Source of the DNA: Shimia sagamensis
GTDB lineage: Bacteria; Pseudomonadota; Alphaproteobacteria; Rhodobacterales; Rhodobacteraceae
Assembly (NCBI RefSeq): GCF_900182745.1
Contig: NZ_FXTY01000007.1
Span: 152,184 to 216,183, forward strand
DNA: 64,000 nucleotides
Direction of reading: 5' to 3'
Positions 26,402 through 34,503 of this stretch are shown piece after piece; the stretch's first letter is position 1, and each line of letters begins with the position of its first letter. Both the position numbers and the translations under genes were made by a program. The notes below the pieces were generated by a model. The model made no database searches, was not told the origin of the DNA, and was given only the letters and a program-made list of their open reading frames with translations.

Positions 26402-28309
26402 TTATGCGCCTTTTGGCTCAACAAACATCCGGCCGCGCATTTCCATGTGAAGCGCGTGGCAGAACCACTGGCAGTAGAACCAGTGTACACCAGGACGGCT
26501 GGCCACGAAGGTCACAGAGGCGGTCGCCTGTGGGCCCACTTCCATAGCCACACCGAAGTTCGCCATACAGAAGCCGTGGGTCAGATCGTCAATGTCATCC
26601 AGGTTGGTGACATAAACGGTGACTTCGTCGCCTTCTTTTACCGTGAAGTCTTCCAGCGAGAAGTTTGGCGCCTGGCTCGACATGTAGACGCGAACCTTGT
26701 TGCCGTCACGGATAACCGAGTCCTGCCAATCGTCAAGGTCAACACCATCCGCTTCGGCCTGTTTGCGCGCATCGTCCCAAATCGGGTCGTTGCGGTCATA
26801 GGCGTTTTTCGGGTTCACGATGTCGCGACGCACGATGATGCTGTCATGTGGTTCAGCAAAGGTTGGACCGTCGTGAACAACTTCCATCGAGGAACCGGTG
26901 ATGTCGATCAACTGCTCGTTCTCTGGCTTCAGAGGACCAACGTTCAGGAACCGGTCTTTGGAGAACTTGTTCATCGAGACCAGCCACTTGCCGTCGGCGT
27001 CCTTGGTTTCACCCATGGAGGTCGAGTTGTGGCCCGGCTGATAGTGCACGTCCACTTTCTCAAGGATCGGATCCACATCTTCACCAGCATACTGTTTCAC
27101 AGCCGCTTCAAGGTTCCATTTCACAACCTGAGAGTCCAAGAACAGTGTGGTGAAGCAGTTGCCCTGACCGTCATATGCGGTGTGAAGCGGACCAAGACCC
27201 AACTGTGGTTCTGCCACAATGGCGGAGCGTGGATCTGCGTCTTCTTCAAACAGTGCGTCCAGCTTGGTCACATCCATCACCGATACGGTTGGCGACAGTT
27301 TACCAGCGATACAAACGTGTTTGCCATCTGGTGCTGTGTTGATGCCGTGTGGGCTGTTCGGGATCGGAATGTAGCGGGTGTATTTCTTGTTGGAGCCCTT
27401 GCGGCCATCCACAATCTTCACACCGTTCAGTTCCTGATAATCACCGGTCTCGATCGCTTTCTCGATTTCCTTGAGGTTGAACACAACCACGTGGTCGAGC
27501 TCGCTCTCGGTCATCTCCGCCAGGTTCATACCCATTTCGGAGTTGTAGGAGGTCGAGAAGGCATATTTGCCCTGATAATCACAGTCGGTGTTGTCCAAGT
27601 TGCCGGACACCATCACCTGCCAGGCGATCTCCATCGTGTCACCGTCAATCGCGGTGTAGATATTGGTGTATTTGTCAGGCTCGTTCAGGATCGACCCGTC
27701 GTTCACCAGCGGTGCTTCGTGCTCACCATTGGCAAAGACATAACCCGTGCGCGGATATTTCTGCGGACGCAGACCATGGATGTCATGCGCGTTGGGGATC
27801 TCAATGATCTTGTCACACTTCATGATGTCCACACGCACGCGCGCAACACGGGTGTTGGCTTTGTCGTTCATGAACAGGTAACGGCCGTCATAGGTGCCGT
27901 CAGTGAACGACATATGCGGGTGGTGCAAGTCGCCGTTGTCGTAGGTTTTTTTGCCATTGGCCGCAAGGAATTCCTTGGTCTTGTCGGTCAGACCTTCGGT
28001 CAGAATCTTCAGCGATTCATTGGTCTGGCCCCAGCCCGTGGCAGAGCAGCGGTTGAACACCGGAACCCGCATCAGCTCACGCATGGACGGCACCCCAAGG
28101 ACACGCATCTCACCGGCCTGACCGGAAGACCAGAAGCCGTAGTATTCATCGAGCTCGCCTGGCGCCATGGACGCTTTTCCGGACGCAGCAGCGGGGCTTG
28201 CGCCACCAACCAGCGAACCAACACCAGTACCGGCCAAAACTGCGCCGGTGGCTGCTGCCCCCATTACGCCGCGACGGCTCACTTTCATGTTTTTCAGGTC
28301 TTCAGACAT
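26402..28309 (-). CDS. nosZ: NosZ, nitrous oxide reductase (clade I, Tat-exported)
   Basis: This 635-residue periplasmic copper enzyme reduces N2O to N2 (EC 1.7.2.4). The Tat signal has [12 protein letters not shown] at about residue 11, which marks the clade I type. The beta-propeller contains CuZ His ligands, e.g. [12 protein letters not shown] and FAEPHDSI. The C-terminal cupredoxin has the CuA site [16 protein letters not shown]. All are intact, so the enzyme should be active. TAAGGAGGG precedes the ATG, an excellent ribosome site for a highly made protein. Confidence 0.98.
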   Translation of the reverse strand: MSEDLKNMKVSRRGVMGAAATGAVLAGTGVGSLVGGASPAAASGKASMAPGELDEYYGFWSSGQAGEMRVLGVPSMRELMRVPVFNRCSATGWGQTNESLKILTEGLTDKTKEFLAANGKKTYDNGDLHHPHMSFTDGTYDGRYLFMNDKANTRVARVRVDIMKCDKIIEIPNAHDIHGLRPQKYPRTGYVFANGEHEAPLVNDGSILNEPDKYTNIYTAIDGDTMEIAWQVMVSGNLDNTDCDYQGKYAFSTSYNSEMGMNLAEMTESELDHVVVFNLKEIEKAIETGDYQELNGVKIVDGRKGSNKKYTRYIPIPNSPHGINTAPDGKHVCIAGKLSPTVSVMDVTKLDALFEEDADPRSAIVAEPQLGLGPLHTAYDGQGNCFTTLFLDSQVVKWNLEAAVKQYAGEDVDPILEKVDVHYQPGHNSTSMGETKDADGKWLVSMNKFSKDRFLNVGPLKPENEQLIDITGSSMEVVHDGPTFAEPHDSIIVRRDIVNPKNAYDRNDPIWDDARKQAEADGVDLDDWQDSVIRDGNKVRVYMSSQAPNFSLEDFTVKEGDEVTVYVTNLDDIDDLTHGFCMANFGVAMEVGPQATASVTFVASRPGVHWFYCQWFCHALHMEMRGRMFVEPKGA

Positions 28310-28327
28310 TGTTCCCTCCTTAAAGGT

Positions 28328-30502
28328 TTATGCAGTCTTTGCATTTGGATGATTGGCCGGAGCAGATTTCTTAGGAATCTTGATCTCAGCCGAGCCCGTT
28401 TTCTCGCGCCGTTTCAGCTGACGGATCACAACAGGACATTTGGTTTCGCTCTGATAGAGCACCTGACAATGCAGGCAGTTCACGCATTCATTGGGGTTGA
28501 TTTCCCCGGTTGGGTGAATGGCCTGTACCGGGCATTCATTGGCACAGGTCTGGCACGGGCTACCGCACTCTTTGTAGCGACGCAGCCAATCAAACATGCG
28601 CATACGCGCAGGGATCGCGAGTGCCCCACCCAGTGGGCACAGGTAGCGGCAGTAGAAGCGTTCAATGAACAGCCCCGCCACCAGCAACGATCCGGCAAAC
28701 ACAACAAACGGCCAGTCACGTACAAATTTCAGAATGATCGCAGTTTTGAACGGCTCGACTTCGGCCAGTTGCTCCGCAGTTTCCAAAGACGCCAGCGACA
28801 CGCCAAACAATCCAAGGAAGATCATATATTTAATCGGCCACAGGCGCTCATGCAGCCCCCAGGGCAGGGTCCATTGCGGCACTTTGAAGAAGCGCGCAAT
28901 TTGATTGGTCAGCTCTTGCAGCGCGCCAAACGGGCACAGCCAGCCACAGTAGGCCCCACGGCCCCAGAACAGCAGCGCCGCAGCAATGGCAAACCATTGG
29001 ATAAACACCAGCGGGTCCATCAAGAACGCATCCCAAGTGAAGCCCGAGCGCATACTGTTGGCCAGTGCCATGATGTTGACGACCGACAGCTGTGCGTTGG
29101 CGTACCAACCGATGAAGAACAGTGTGAAGGTCAGATAACCAATGCGGAACCAGTAGAACCGACGCGCTTTCCAAGTGGCTTGAAATTGGAAGAAGAAGAC
29201 CGCGGTCAACACCAGAAGCATCACGCCCAAAACGGCGATTTCTGTGGTCTTGTCCTTCCAGATGCGTTGCCACAACGCAGCCTTGGCTGCGGCTTCATCC
29301 GCAGCACTGTCCACAACAGGCGCAACCGGCAATGGCAGCAGGTAGTCATCTGGAAGACGATAACCCAGATCCCATGTCAGGAACACGCGGTCCAGTGCGC
29401 CCACCGAGCGTTGGACCAACAGCTGCAGGCGGAACGGCTTCGCCGGATCAAACTCCGAGTCGGCTGGAATTTTGTAGAGTTCGAGCTCAACAAAACTCGG
29501 GCTATCGGCGGTTGCCAGTGCCCGCAACCGGCGGTGCTGTTTGTCAAAGAACCGCACCGAGTTGTCGCCTTGGATCAGCTGGATGCGGTCAAAGATACCG
29601 CCGCGCACGTAACCGGAACCTTTGAAGCTGTATTTGCCTCGGCCCAGCACCAGAATAGCATGTTCACCTTCGTCCAGCCATTCAACAAGGTTTTCATATT
29701 CATTGTCGCCAAGCAAGCTGCGGCCAATCGACGGCACAGACACCAGTGCCATATGCATGTCGATAAACGTGTCGTCCGGCTCGCCTTTTTCGGGACGTTT
29801 GGCGGCGCGTTCATCATCCATCTCAGCAAAGGCTTGGTTGACCTGCCCCACGTCCAGCGTCATGCGCCGCACAGAGCCGTCTCCCGCCAATGTGGTCCAG
29901 TCCTGCACCGCGTCATTGGCCATGTCCAAGTCACGCTTCGGGCCGGTTTCTTGCACCGCAAGCCCACCCAAGCCCAAGGCCCGCGCCACTTTGATGCCGC
30001 CGCGCACCAAACTGTCGTCAATGATCATAATGGTTACGGTGGCACCGGAGATGATATCGAGATCATGCCCCTCGCCGCCTGTTTCCGCCTCAACCTTAAG
30101 GTCAAGACCAGCGTAACCTTCGGTCAGCGTCACCATTTTGCTGTTGGGAATACCAATCAACACAATTGGCTCGCTGTGTTTCACCAGCTTCACACCGGTC
30201 AACACTGCATCGTCGTCAATGGCTGCGACAACATGGATCGGCTTGCCCGAATAGCCAGTGGTGCCGACAAAATCAGAGGTCAAAAACGCCCAAGCCACGG
30301 TCTCGCCGCCCTTGAGCACAGGCGCGACTTTCACGTCCTCGCGCACCGGGCCAAACGCGTCGGCCCCCTCTGCCAGTTCGGCAGGATCTAACTCTGTTAG
30401 GAAAGACGCCAGGCTGTCGGCTTTGGCTACATCTGCCATCATGAGCCCAAAGGCACAGACAATTGCAGACACCCAGGTCGTAAATGCGCGCTTCACAATC
30501 AC
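28328..30502 (-). CDS. nosR: NosR, flavo-iron-sulfur electron donor/regulator of NosZ
   Basis: This 724-residue membrane protein passes electrons from quinol to NosZ and is needed for nos expression. In order: signal/anchor helix, periplasmic FMN-binding domain (GGEGHDLDIISGATVT, with the Thr expected to carry FMN), several membrane helices, two CxxxCP motifs (CGWLCPFGALQE and CRYLCPLGGALA), and ferredoxin-type cysteines (CGSPCQTCANECPVQAIHP, then CVNCLHCQ). The start codon is GTG at 30502, with AGGAGGT five bases ahead; it overlaps the preceding stop. Confidence 0.96.
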   Translation of the reverse strand: MIVKRAFTTWVSAIVCAFGLMMADVAKADSLASFLTELDPAELAEGADAFGPVREDVKVAPVLKGGETVAWAFLTSDFVGTTGYSGKPIHVVAAIDDDAVLTGVKLVKHSEPIVLIGIPNSKMVTLTEGYAGLDLKVEAETGGEGHDLDIISGATVTIMIIDDSLVRGGIKVARALGLGGLAVQETGPKRDLDMANDAVQDWTTLAGDGSVRRMTLDVGQVNQAFAEMDDERAAKRPEKGEPDDTFIDMHMALVSVPSIGRSLLGDNEYENLVEWLDEGEHAILVLGRGKYSFKGSGYVRGGIFDRIQLIQGDNSVRFFDKQHRRLRALATADSPSFVELELYKIPADSEFDPAKPFRLQLLVQRSVGALDRVFLTWDLGYRLPDDYLLPLPVAPVVDSAADEAAAKAALWQRIWKDKTTEIAVLGVMLLVLTAVFFFQFQATWKARRFYWFRIGYLTFTLFFIGWYANAQLSVVNIMALANSMRSGFTWDAFLMDPLVFIQWFAIAAALLFWGRGAYCGWLCPFGALQELTNQIARFFKVPQWTLPWGLHERLWPIKYMIFLGLFGVSLASLETAEQLAEVEPFKTAIILKFVRDWPFVVFAGSLLVAGLFIERFYCRYLCPLGGALAIPARMRMFDWLRRYKECGSPCQTCANECPVQAIHPTGEINPNECVNCLHCQVLYQSETKCPVVIRQLKRREKTGSAEIKIPKKSAPANHPNAKTA

Positions 30503-30984
30503 AGCGCACCTCCTTCTGTCGGGTTCGCTGTCATCACATGGCCCACGCGGGCCATTTCATTTTTACGCTGGGGCGCCAATGGCGGCCCCCGGGTCATCGG
30601 GCGCTCCCACGCCTTGCTGACGAACACTGCCACGTCTGCCTCATCAATCGCCAGCAACGCAGCAAAGGCAACGCTCCCGTCGATTGTGGAAACACCGGGG
30701 TCAATCCCTGCCACGCCTGCACAAGTCACACACGTTAGACATTTTGGACACCCGCCATGCGCTGGGGATTGAGGGGTACGTTCTTCAACGGTCCCATCGT
30801 CAAGCAGCCGCACAAATACCGGGCCAGCCTCCGCGCAAATCTCAATCCAATCTGCCCCAACGTCTGCCCCAGACCGCGCATGTGCCATGGTCGGCGACAC
30901 CAGCTGTAACACCAGCCCGACCACGGCCAAAAGACCGATCAAAGATCGGCCAAGGCGGGAATTGGCTGGCGACTCAAAAGACAT
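30499..30984 (-). CDS. DUF2946-like exported protein, first gene of the nos operon
   Basis: This protein of about 161 residues has an N-terminal hydrophobic segment (LIGLLAVVGLVLQLVSPTMAHA). A Cys-containing region IEICAEAG and the motif HGGCPKCLTCVTCAGVA follow, resembling DUF2946-type proteins, often found near copper or metal genes. The frame runs up to 31032, but the FNR box at 31044-31057 would put the transcription start near 31009. Starts above that would not be on the transcript, so I use the Met at 30984. It overlaps nosR by 4 bases. Copper handling is a guess from context. Confidence 0.75.
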   Translation of the reverse strand: MSFESPANSRLGRSLIGLLAVVGLVLQLVSPTMAHARSGADVGADWIEICAEAGPVFVRLLDDGTVEERTPQSPAHGGCPKCLTCVTCAGVAGIDPGVSTIDGSVAFAALLAIDEADVAVFVSKAWERPMTRGPPLAPQRKNEMARVGHVMTANPTEGGAL

Positions 30985-31043
30985 AAGGGGTCTCAGGAAA
31001 GTTTCTAACGCCCTCTCCATAGGCGTCCGCACATCTCCGCGTC

Positions 31044-31057
31044 TTGATCGATATCAA
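31044..31057 (-). promoter_or_regulatory. FNR/NNR-type box driving the nos operon
   Basis: TTGATCGATATCAA is a perfect palindrome matching the FNR/DNR/NNR consensus TTGAT-N4-ATCAA. On the minus strand a class II activation site would put -10 near 31016-31021, where TATGGA is seen. This fits an O2- or NO-responsive promoter for the DUF2946-like gene and nosRZDFYLX. No such regulator is encoded in the window. Confidence 0.9.
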
Positions 31058-31274
31058 GCTTTCACATTTCTTGCGCCAAACTTCCAACACACAACCCACC
31101 TGCCGATCCAAACCAAAACGGATCTCCATAAACATCAACCCTGGCGTAGGAAATTTCAACAAAATCCCTGCTAAATGCCTGATTTTATTTCTCTTACATT
31201 CGCCACCTCCGTCTGCACCGATTAGCGCCTCTTTAACGCGCAGAACTCTACGAAAGGGTCAGAAGGAGTGCGCA

Positions 31275-33755
31275 ATGACAACTTATACGGGTTATTTGGT
31301 TAGTCTCGACGTGGGATCAAACGGACTGGGAACAAGCGACGAAATCGACGGCAGTCTTGGCGAAAACACCATTTTTACGCAGCAGGACATGCCAATTGGT
31401 TCAGGCTCCGTGACCTTTCCGGCTCTCGGCACAGTCACTGGTACGTTTTATGCACAGAGCGGCCAGGCCTATTTTGTCCCTGACGACTCAGAGGTCGATC
31501 CAGGCGACAGCCTTGGCTACATCGACACTTTTTCCGACGTCATCAACGGTAGCAGCGGCGATGACAACATCTGGGTGTGGGCCGACAGCGACGACGTGAT
31601 CCACGACACCGACGGCGACATCTACGACGCCTCCGGCGACGACATCATTTACGCCGGAAGCGGTGACGACTCGGTTGTCTTTGGGGACGGAAACGACAGC
31701 ATTTACGGCGAATCTGGCAATGACCAGATTGGCCTGTGGACCACCGGATCCGGCGACAACCGTCTCGACGGTGGCGCAGGCAACGACACCATCATTGGTG
31801 GCGACGGCAATGACAACATCATCGGCGGTGACGGGGACGATGTGCTGTATGGGGCGAGCGGCGCTGATACATTTTCCGGCGGTGCAGGCTCCGATGAGTT
31901 CTGGATCACGGACGACCATGACTATGCCCTTATAGACGGCGGCAACGACGCCAGCGGTTGGGACCTCGTTGGGTTTTCAAACTGGGAAAGCACCCAAGGC
32001 GTGGATGTCACTTTTTCAGGAGACAAGGCGGGCACGTTTGACTTTGGCGGTACCACAACCCACGGTTCTTTCACGGAAATCGAGCACATTGTTGGCACTA
32101 ACTACGCCGACAGCATTGACGCTTCAGCGGATTCCACAAATCTAACGCTCGAAGGCTTCGACGGGGATGACTCCATCACCGGCAGCACAGGCAACAACTA
32201 CATCTACGGTGGCGCCGGTGACGACACCATCACCGGCGGTGGAGGAGACGACAAGCTGTTTGGTGGCGATGGCAACGACGTCTTTAACGTGCATGCCGTT
32301 GTGCAACCCGAAGAGCTCGACGATGACGACTTTGAGGTAGGAGGATTGGAAGTCGGAGGATTTGACTTAAGTGGCTTTGGTGAAGTTGAGCCTGCCATCG
32401 CAGAAATTCCAAGTATCGACGTGTATGATGAACCTTTGGAAGATGACGCTGCCGACGACGAGCCCGATGATGAGCTCGAACTTGGCGACGATGATGAGAT
32501 AGATGATGAGGAAGCCGACGACGGGACCAATGATATAGTCCACGTCGACGGCGGTGGATGGTGGGACACCCTCTCGTTCCACGAAGGCACATCTACATCC
32601 GGCGTCACTGTAACCTATACCGGAAATTCTGAAGGTAACTTTGGCCTCGAAGGCGTGGACGGCACGTTCACCAGCATTGAAGCCCTGCGCACCACCGAGA
32701 ACGCGGACTTTATCGATGGCTCCGTGTCCTTCGAAAGTGCGCTCATGGTCACAGGGGATGGCAACGACACGGTGATCGGCACACATGGTGATGATGAAAT
32801 TTGGGCCGGTGGGGACAACGATCTCATTAACGCCAGTTCAGGCGACGACACTATAGGGGGCGGTGCCGGGAGCGACACAATCACGGGTGGCACAGGCAGC
32901 GACTCATTTGTGATCGAAGACAATGATGGCTTTGACGTCATCACCGACTTCACAATGGATGACCGGCAGACCGACCAACTCGACGTTAGCGAGTTGACCA
33001 ATGAGGACGGTGAGCCGGTTCAGGTCAGCGACGTCGACGTCTCAAGTGACAACATCGGGAATGCGATCCTGTCATTCCCCAATGGAGAGGCTGTGAAACT
33101 GCAAGGTATTCAGGCCTCTTCCATAAACAACAGTACCTTGATCGAAATGGGCATCCCCTGCTTCACGGCAGGCGTGATGATTGCCACACCGAATGGGGAG
33201 GTCCCCATCGATCACCTGCATGTGGGAGATTTGGTTCAGACCTTGGATCACGGTCCGCAACCAATTGTCTGGATTGGCAAACGGCACCTGGGCCTAGCCG
33301 AGTTGATTGCTTTCCCCAAACTGCGCCCCGTGTTCATTCGCGAAGGTGCGCTGGGCAACAGCCGCGACATGCTGGTCTCGCCGCAACATGGTATGGTCAC
33401 AACCCAAGGAGGGGACACGCCGCAATTGGCCCGCGCCATTCATCTGGCTCGTAACGGCGGACCCGGCTTTCGCATCGCCCTTGGAGTTCAGGAGGTGACC
33501 TACTACCATCTGATGTTGGAGCGGCACGAAATCATCATGGCCGACGGTGCTCCCACCGAGAGCTTCTATCCGGGCCCCATGGCCATGGGCTCGCTGCGCA
33601 CCGATGAGCGTCGTGAGATTACCCATTTGTTCCCAGAACTGCTGACCCTTCCCGGCGTGTCCGCTTACGGTCCAACCGCCCGTGGCTTCCTCAAATCTCG
33701 GGAACTGTCACGTGACACCGCGGCACTGTTTGAGCCGGTGCGCGCCTTGACGTAA
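31275..33755 (+). CDS. Secreted RTX-repeat protein with C-terminal Hint domain
   Basis: This 826-residue acidic protein has no signal peptide, as usual for type I secretion. It carries three blocks of Ca-binding RTX nonapeptides (GGAGNDTII, GGDGDDVLY and similar). Between blocks two and three is a very acidic stretch, residues about 345-425 (EPLEDDAADDEPDDELELGD). From Cys 629 a Hint (hedgehog/intein-type) autoprocessing domain runs to near the end: CFTAGVMIATPNGEVPIDHL, DLVQTLDHG and the conserved His in VSPQHGMV. The long upstream frame is dismissed because AGAAGGAG sits 6 bases before this ATG. Such Hint/RTX proteins are common in Roseobacters, mostly of unknown role. Confidence 0.9.
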   Translation: MTTYTGYLVSLDVGSNGLGTSDEIDGSLGENTIFTQQDMPIGSGSVTFPALGTVTGTFYAQSGQAYFVPDDSEVDPGDSLGYIDTFSDVINGSSGDDNIWVWADSDDVIHDTDGDIYDASGDDIIYAGSGDDSVVFGDGNDSIYGESGNDQIGLWTTGSGDNRLDGGAGNDTIIGGDGNDNIIGGDGDDVLYGASGADTFSGGAGSDEFWITDDHDYALIDGGNDASGWDLVGFSNWESTQGVDVTFSGDKAGTFDFGGTTTHGSFTEIEHIVGTNYADSIDASADSTNLTLEGFDGDDSITGSTGNNYIYGGAGDDTITGGGGDDKLFGGDGNDVFNVHAVVQPEELDDDDFEVGGLEVGGFDLSGFGEVEPAIAEIPSIDVYDEPLEDDAADDEPDDELELGDDDEIDDEEADDGTNDIVHVDGGGWWDTLSFHEGTSTSGVTVTYTGNSEGNFGLEGVDGTFTSIEALRTTENADFIDGSVSFESALMVTGDGNDTVIGTHGDDEIWAGGDNDLINASSGDDTIGGGAGSDTITGGTGSDSFVIEDNDGFDVITDFTMDDRQTDQLDVSELTNEDGEPVQVSDVDVSSDNIGNAILSFPNGEAVKLQGIQASSINNSTLIEMGIPCFTAGVMIATPNGEVPIDHLHVGDLVQTLDHGPQPIVWIGKRHLGLAELIAFPKLRPVFIREGALGNSRDMLVSPQHGMVTTQGGDTPQLARAIHLARNGGPGFRIALGVQEVTYYHLMLERHEIIMADGAPTESFYPGPMAMGSLRTDERREITHLFPELLTLPGVSAYGPTARGFLKSRELSRDTAALFEPVRALT
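31650..32920 (+). repeat. Three clusters of RTX nonapeptide-coding repeats
   Basis: Repeats of consensus GGxGxDxLx are encoded at about 31650-31905, 32155-32300 and 32755-32920. They are protein-level repeats in degenerate DNA copies, each expected to bind Ca2+ in a beta-roll outside the cell. Confidence 0.85.
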
Positions 33756-33766
33756 TCGCAAAAGAA

Positions 33767-33791
33767 CCGGCAGCCAATGCAAGGCTGCCGG
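33767..33791 (+). terminator. Hairpin after the RTX-Hint gene
   Basis: CCGGCAGCC and GGCTGCCGG form a perfect 9-bp stem with a 7-base loop, 12 bases after the stop. The following bases (GCTATTGTTC) have few T residues, so it is a probable but not ideal intrinsic terminator. Confidence 0.6.
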
Positions 33792-33994
33792 GCTATTGTT
33801 CAGCCAAAAATGAACAAAACTACGCACCTCCGCAAAACAGACGTGATACCGACGCAATACCGACATTCCAAAAGCCATGTGTTAACGCTTGACCTTCCCG
33901 CCGCAGGTACCTGTATGCACACGCTTACCGAACCGTCCAAGGGCCGGCCAAGACCAGAGCGTCCGCTACGCCAAAACCCAGAGCGCCGAGGAGT

Positions 33995-34489
33995 TCAACT
34001 CTCCTCAAACTGCGCCCGACACGCCTTGATGCTGTGCAGGCCTTTCATGCTGCCACTCAGGTCCAAGTCCTCGGTTTCCCCCGACCCGCCCTGCACCAAC
34101 ACTGAGGTACGTTTGCCAAACTCAGAGGCAAACTCCGGGTTGTCAAAAAAGGCGTAACCACCGGGCAGGCCTGCGAAATGTGCCCCAACCGCGTCGCCTT
34201 GAAAGCGGCTGTCACCAAAATCAAACAAGACGCTGCCGGCTTCGCCATCCACCACACCACCAAACGCGGCGTTATAGGCGGCAAAGAAAGCGCCGTTTTG
34301 ATCCGGAACCACGCCAATTTGCACCAAGGTGCCACTTTCAAAGGTCTTTTCCATGTAACAGCCGTTGCCATTTGCGGGGTTGGACCGCACGGTCCAGTCC
34401 CCCACCGTGGCAAATTCCGGATGGGCCTGCGCCGCCACAAAGGTTGGCATCAGCAGGGACAGGCAGAGGCTTAGGCGGAGGTGTGTCAT
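33995..34489 (-). CDS. Small exported protein coupled to AsmA, unknown function
   Basis: This 164-residue protein has a signal peptide (LSLCLSLLMPTFVAAQA). The mature part starts with VGDWTVRSNPANGNGCYMEK, reminiscent of IalB-like invasion-associated domains, but this is weak. Two Cys could form a disulfide. It starts 14 bases after the AsmA stop with GGAGAGAG ahead of the ATG, so it is cotranscribed with asmA. It probably acts in the periplasm. Confidence 0.75.
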   Translation of the reverse strand: MTHLRLSLCLSLLMPTFVAAQAHPEFATVGDWTVRSNPANGNGCYMEKTFESGTLVQIGVVPDQNGAFFAAYNAAFGGVVDGEAGSVLFDFGDSRFQGDAVGAHFAGLPGGYAFFDNPEFASEFGKRTSVLVQGGSGETEDLDLSGSMKGLHSIKACRAQFEES

Positions 34490-34503
34490 GTCTCTCTCCA
34501 GTT

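Noticed and set aside
26096..30391. Very long plus-strand open frame opposite nosD, nosZ and nosR
   Set aside because: It is antisense to three unmistakable nos genes, composition is His/Gln/Arg-rich as expected of a mirrored frame, and no domain or ribosome site is seen.
31650..32920. CRISPR-like repeats
   Set aside because: The repeats are RTX nonapeptide codons within one reading frame with no spacers. No CRISPR array is seen anywhere in the window.
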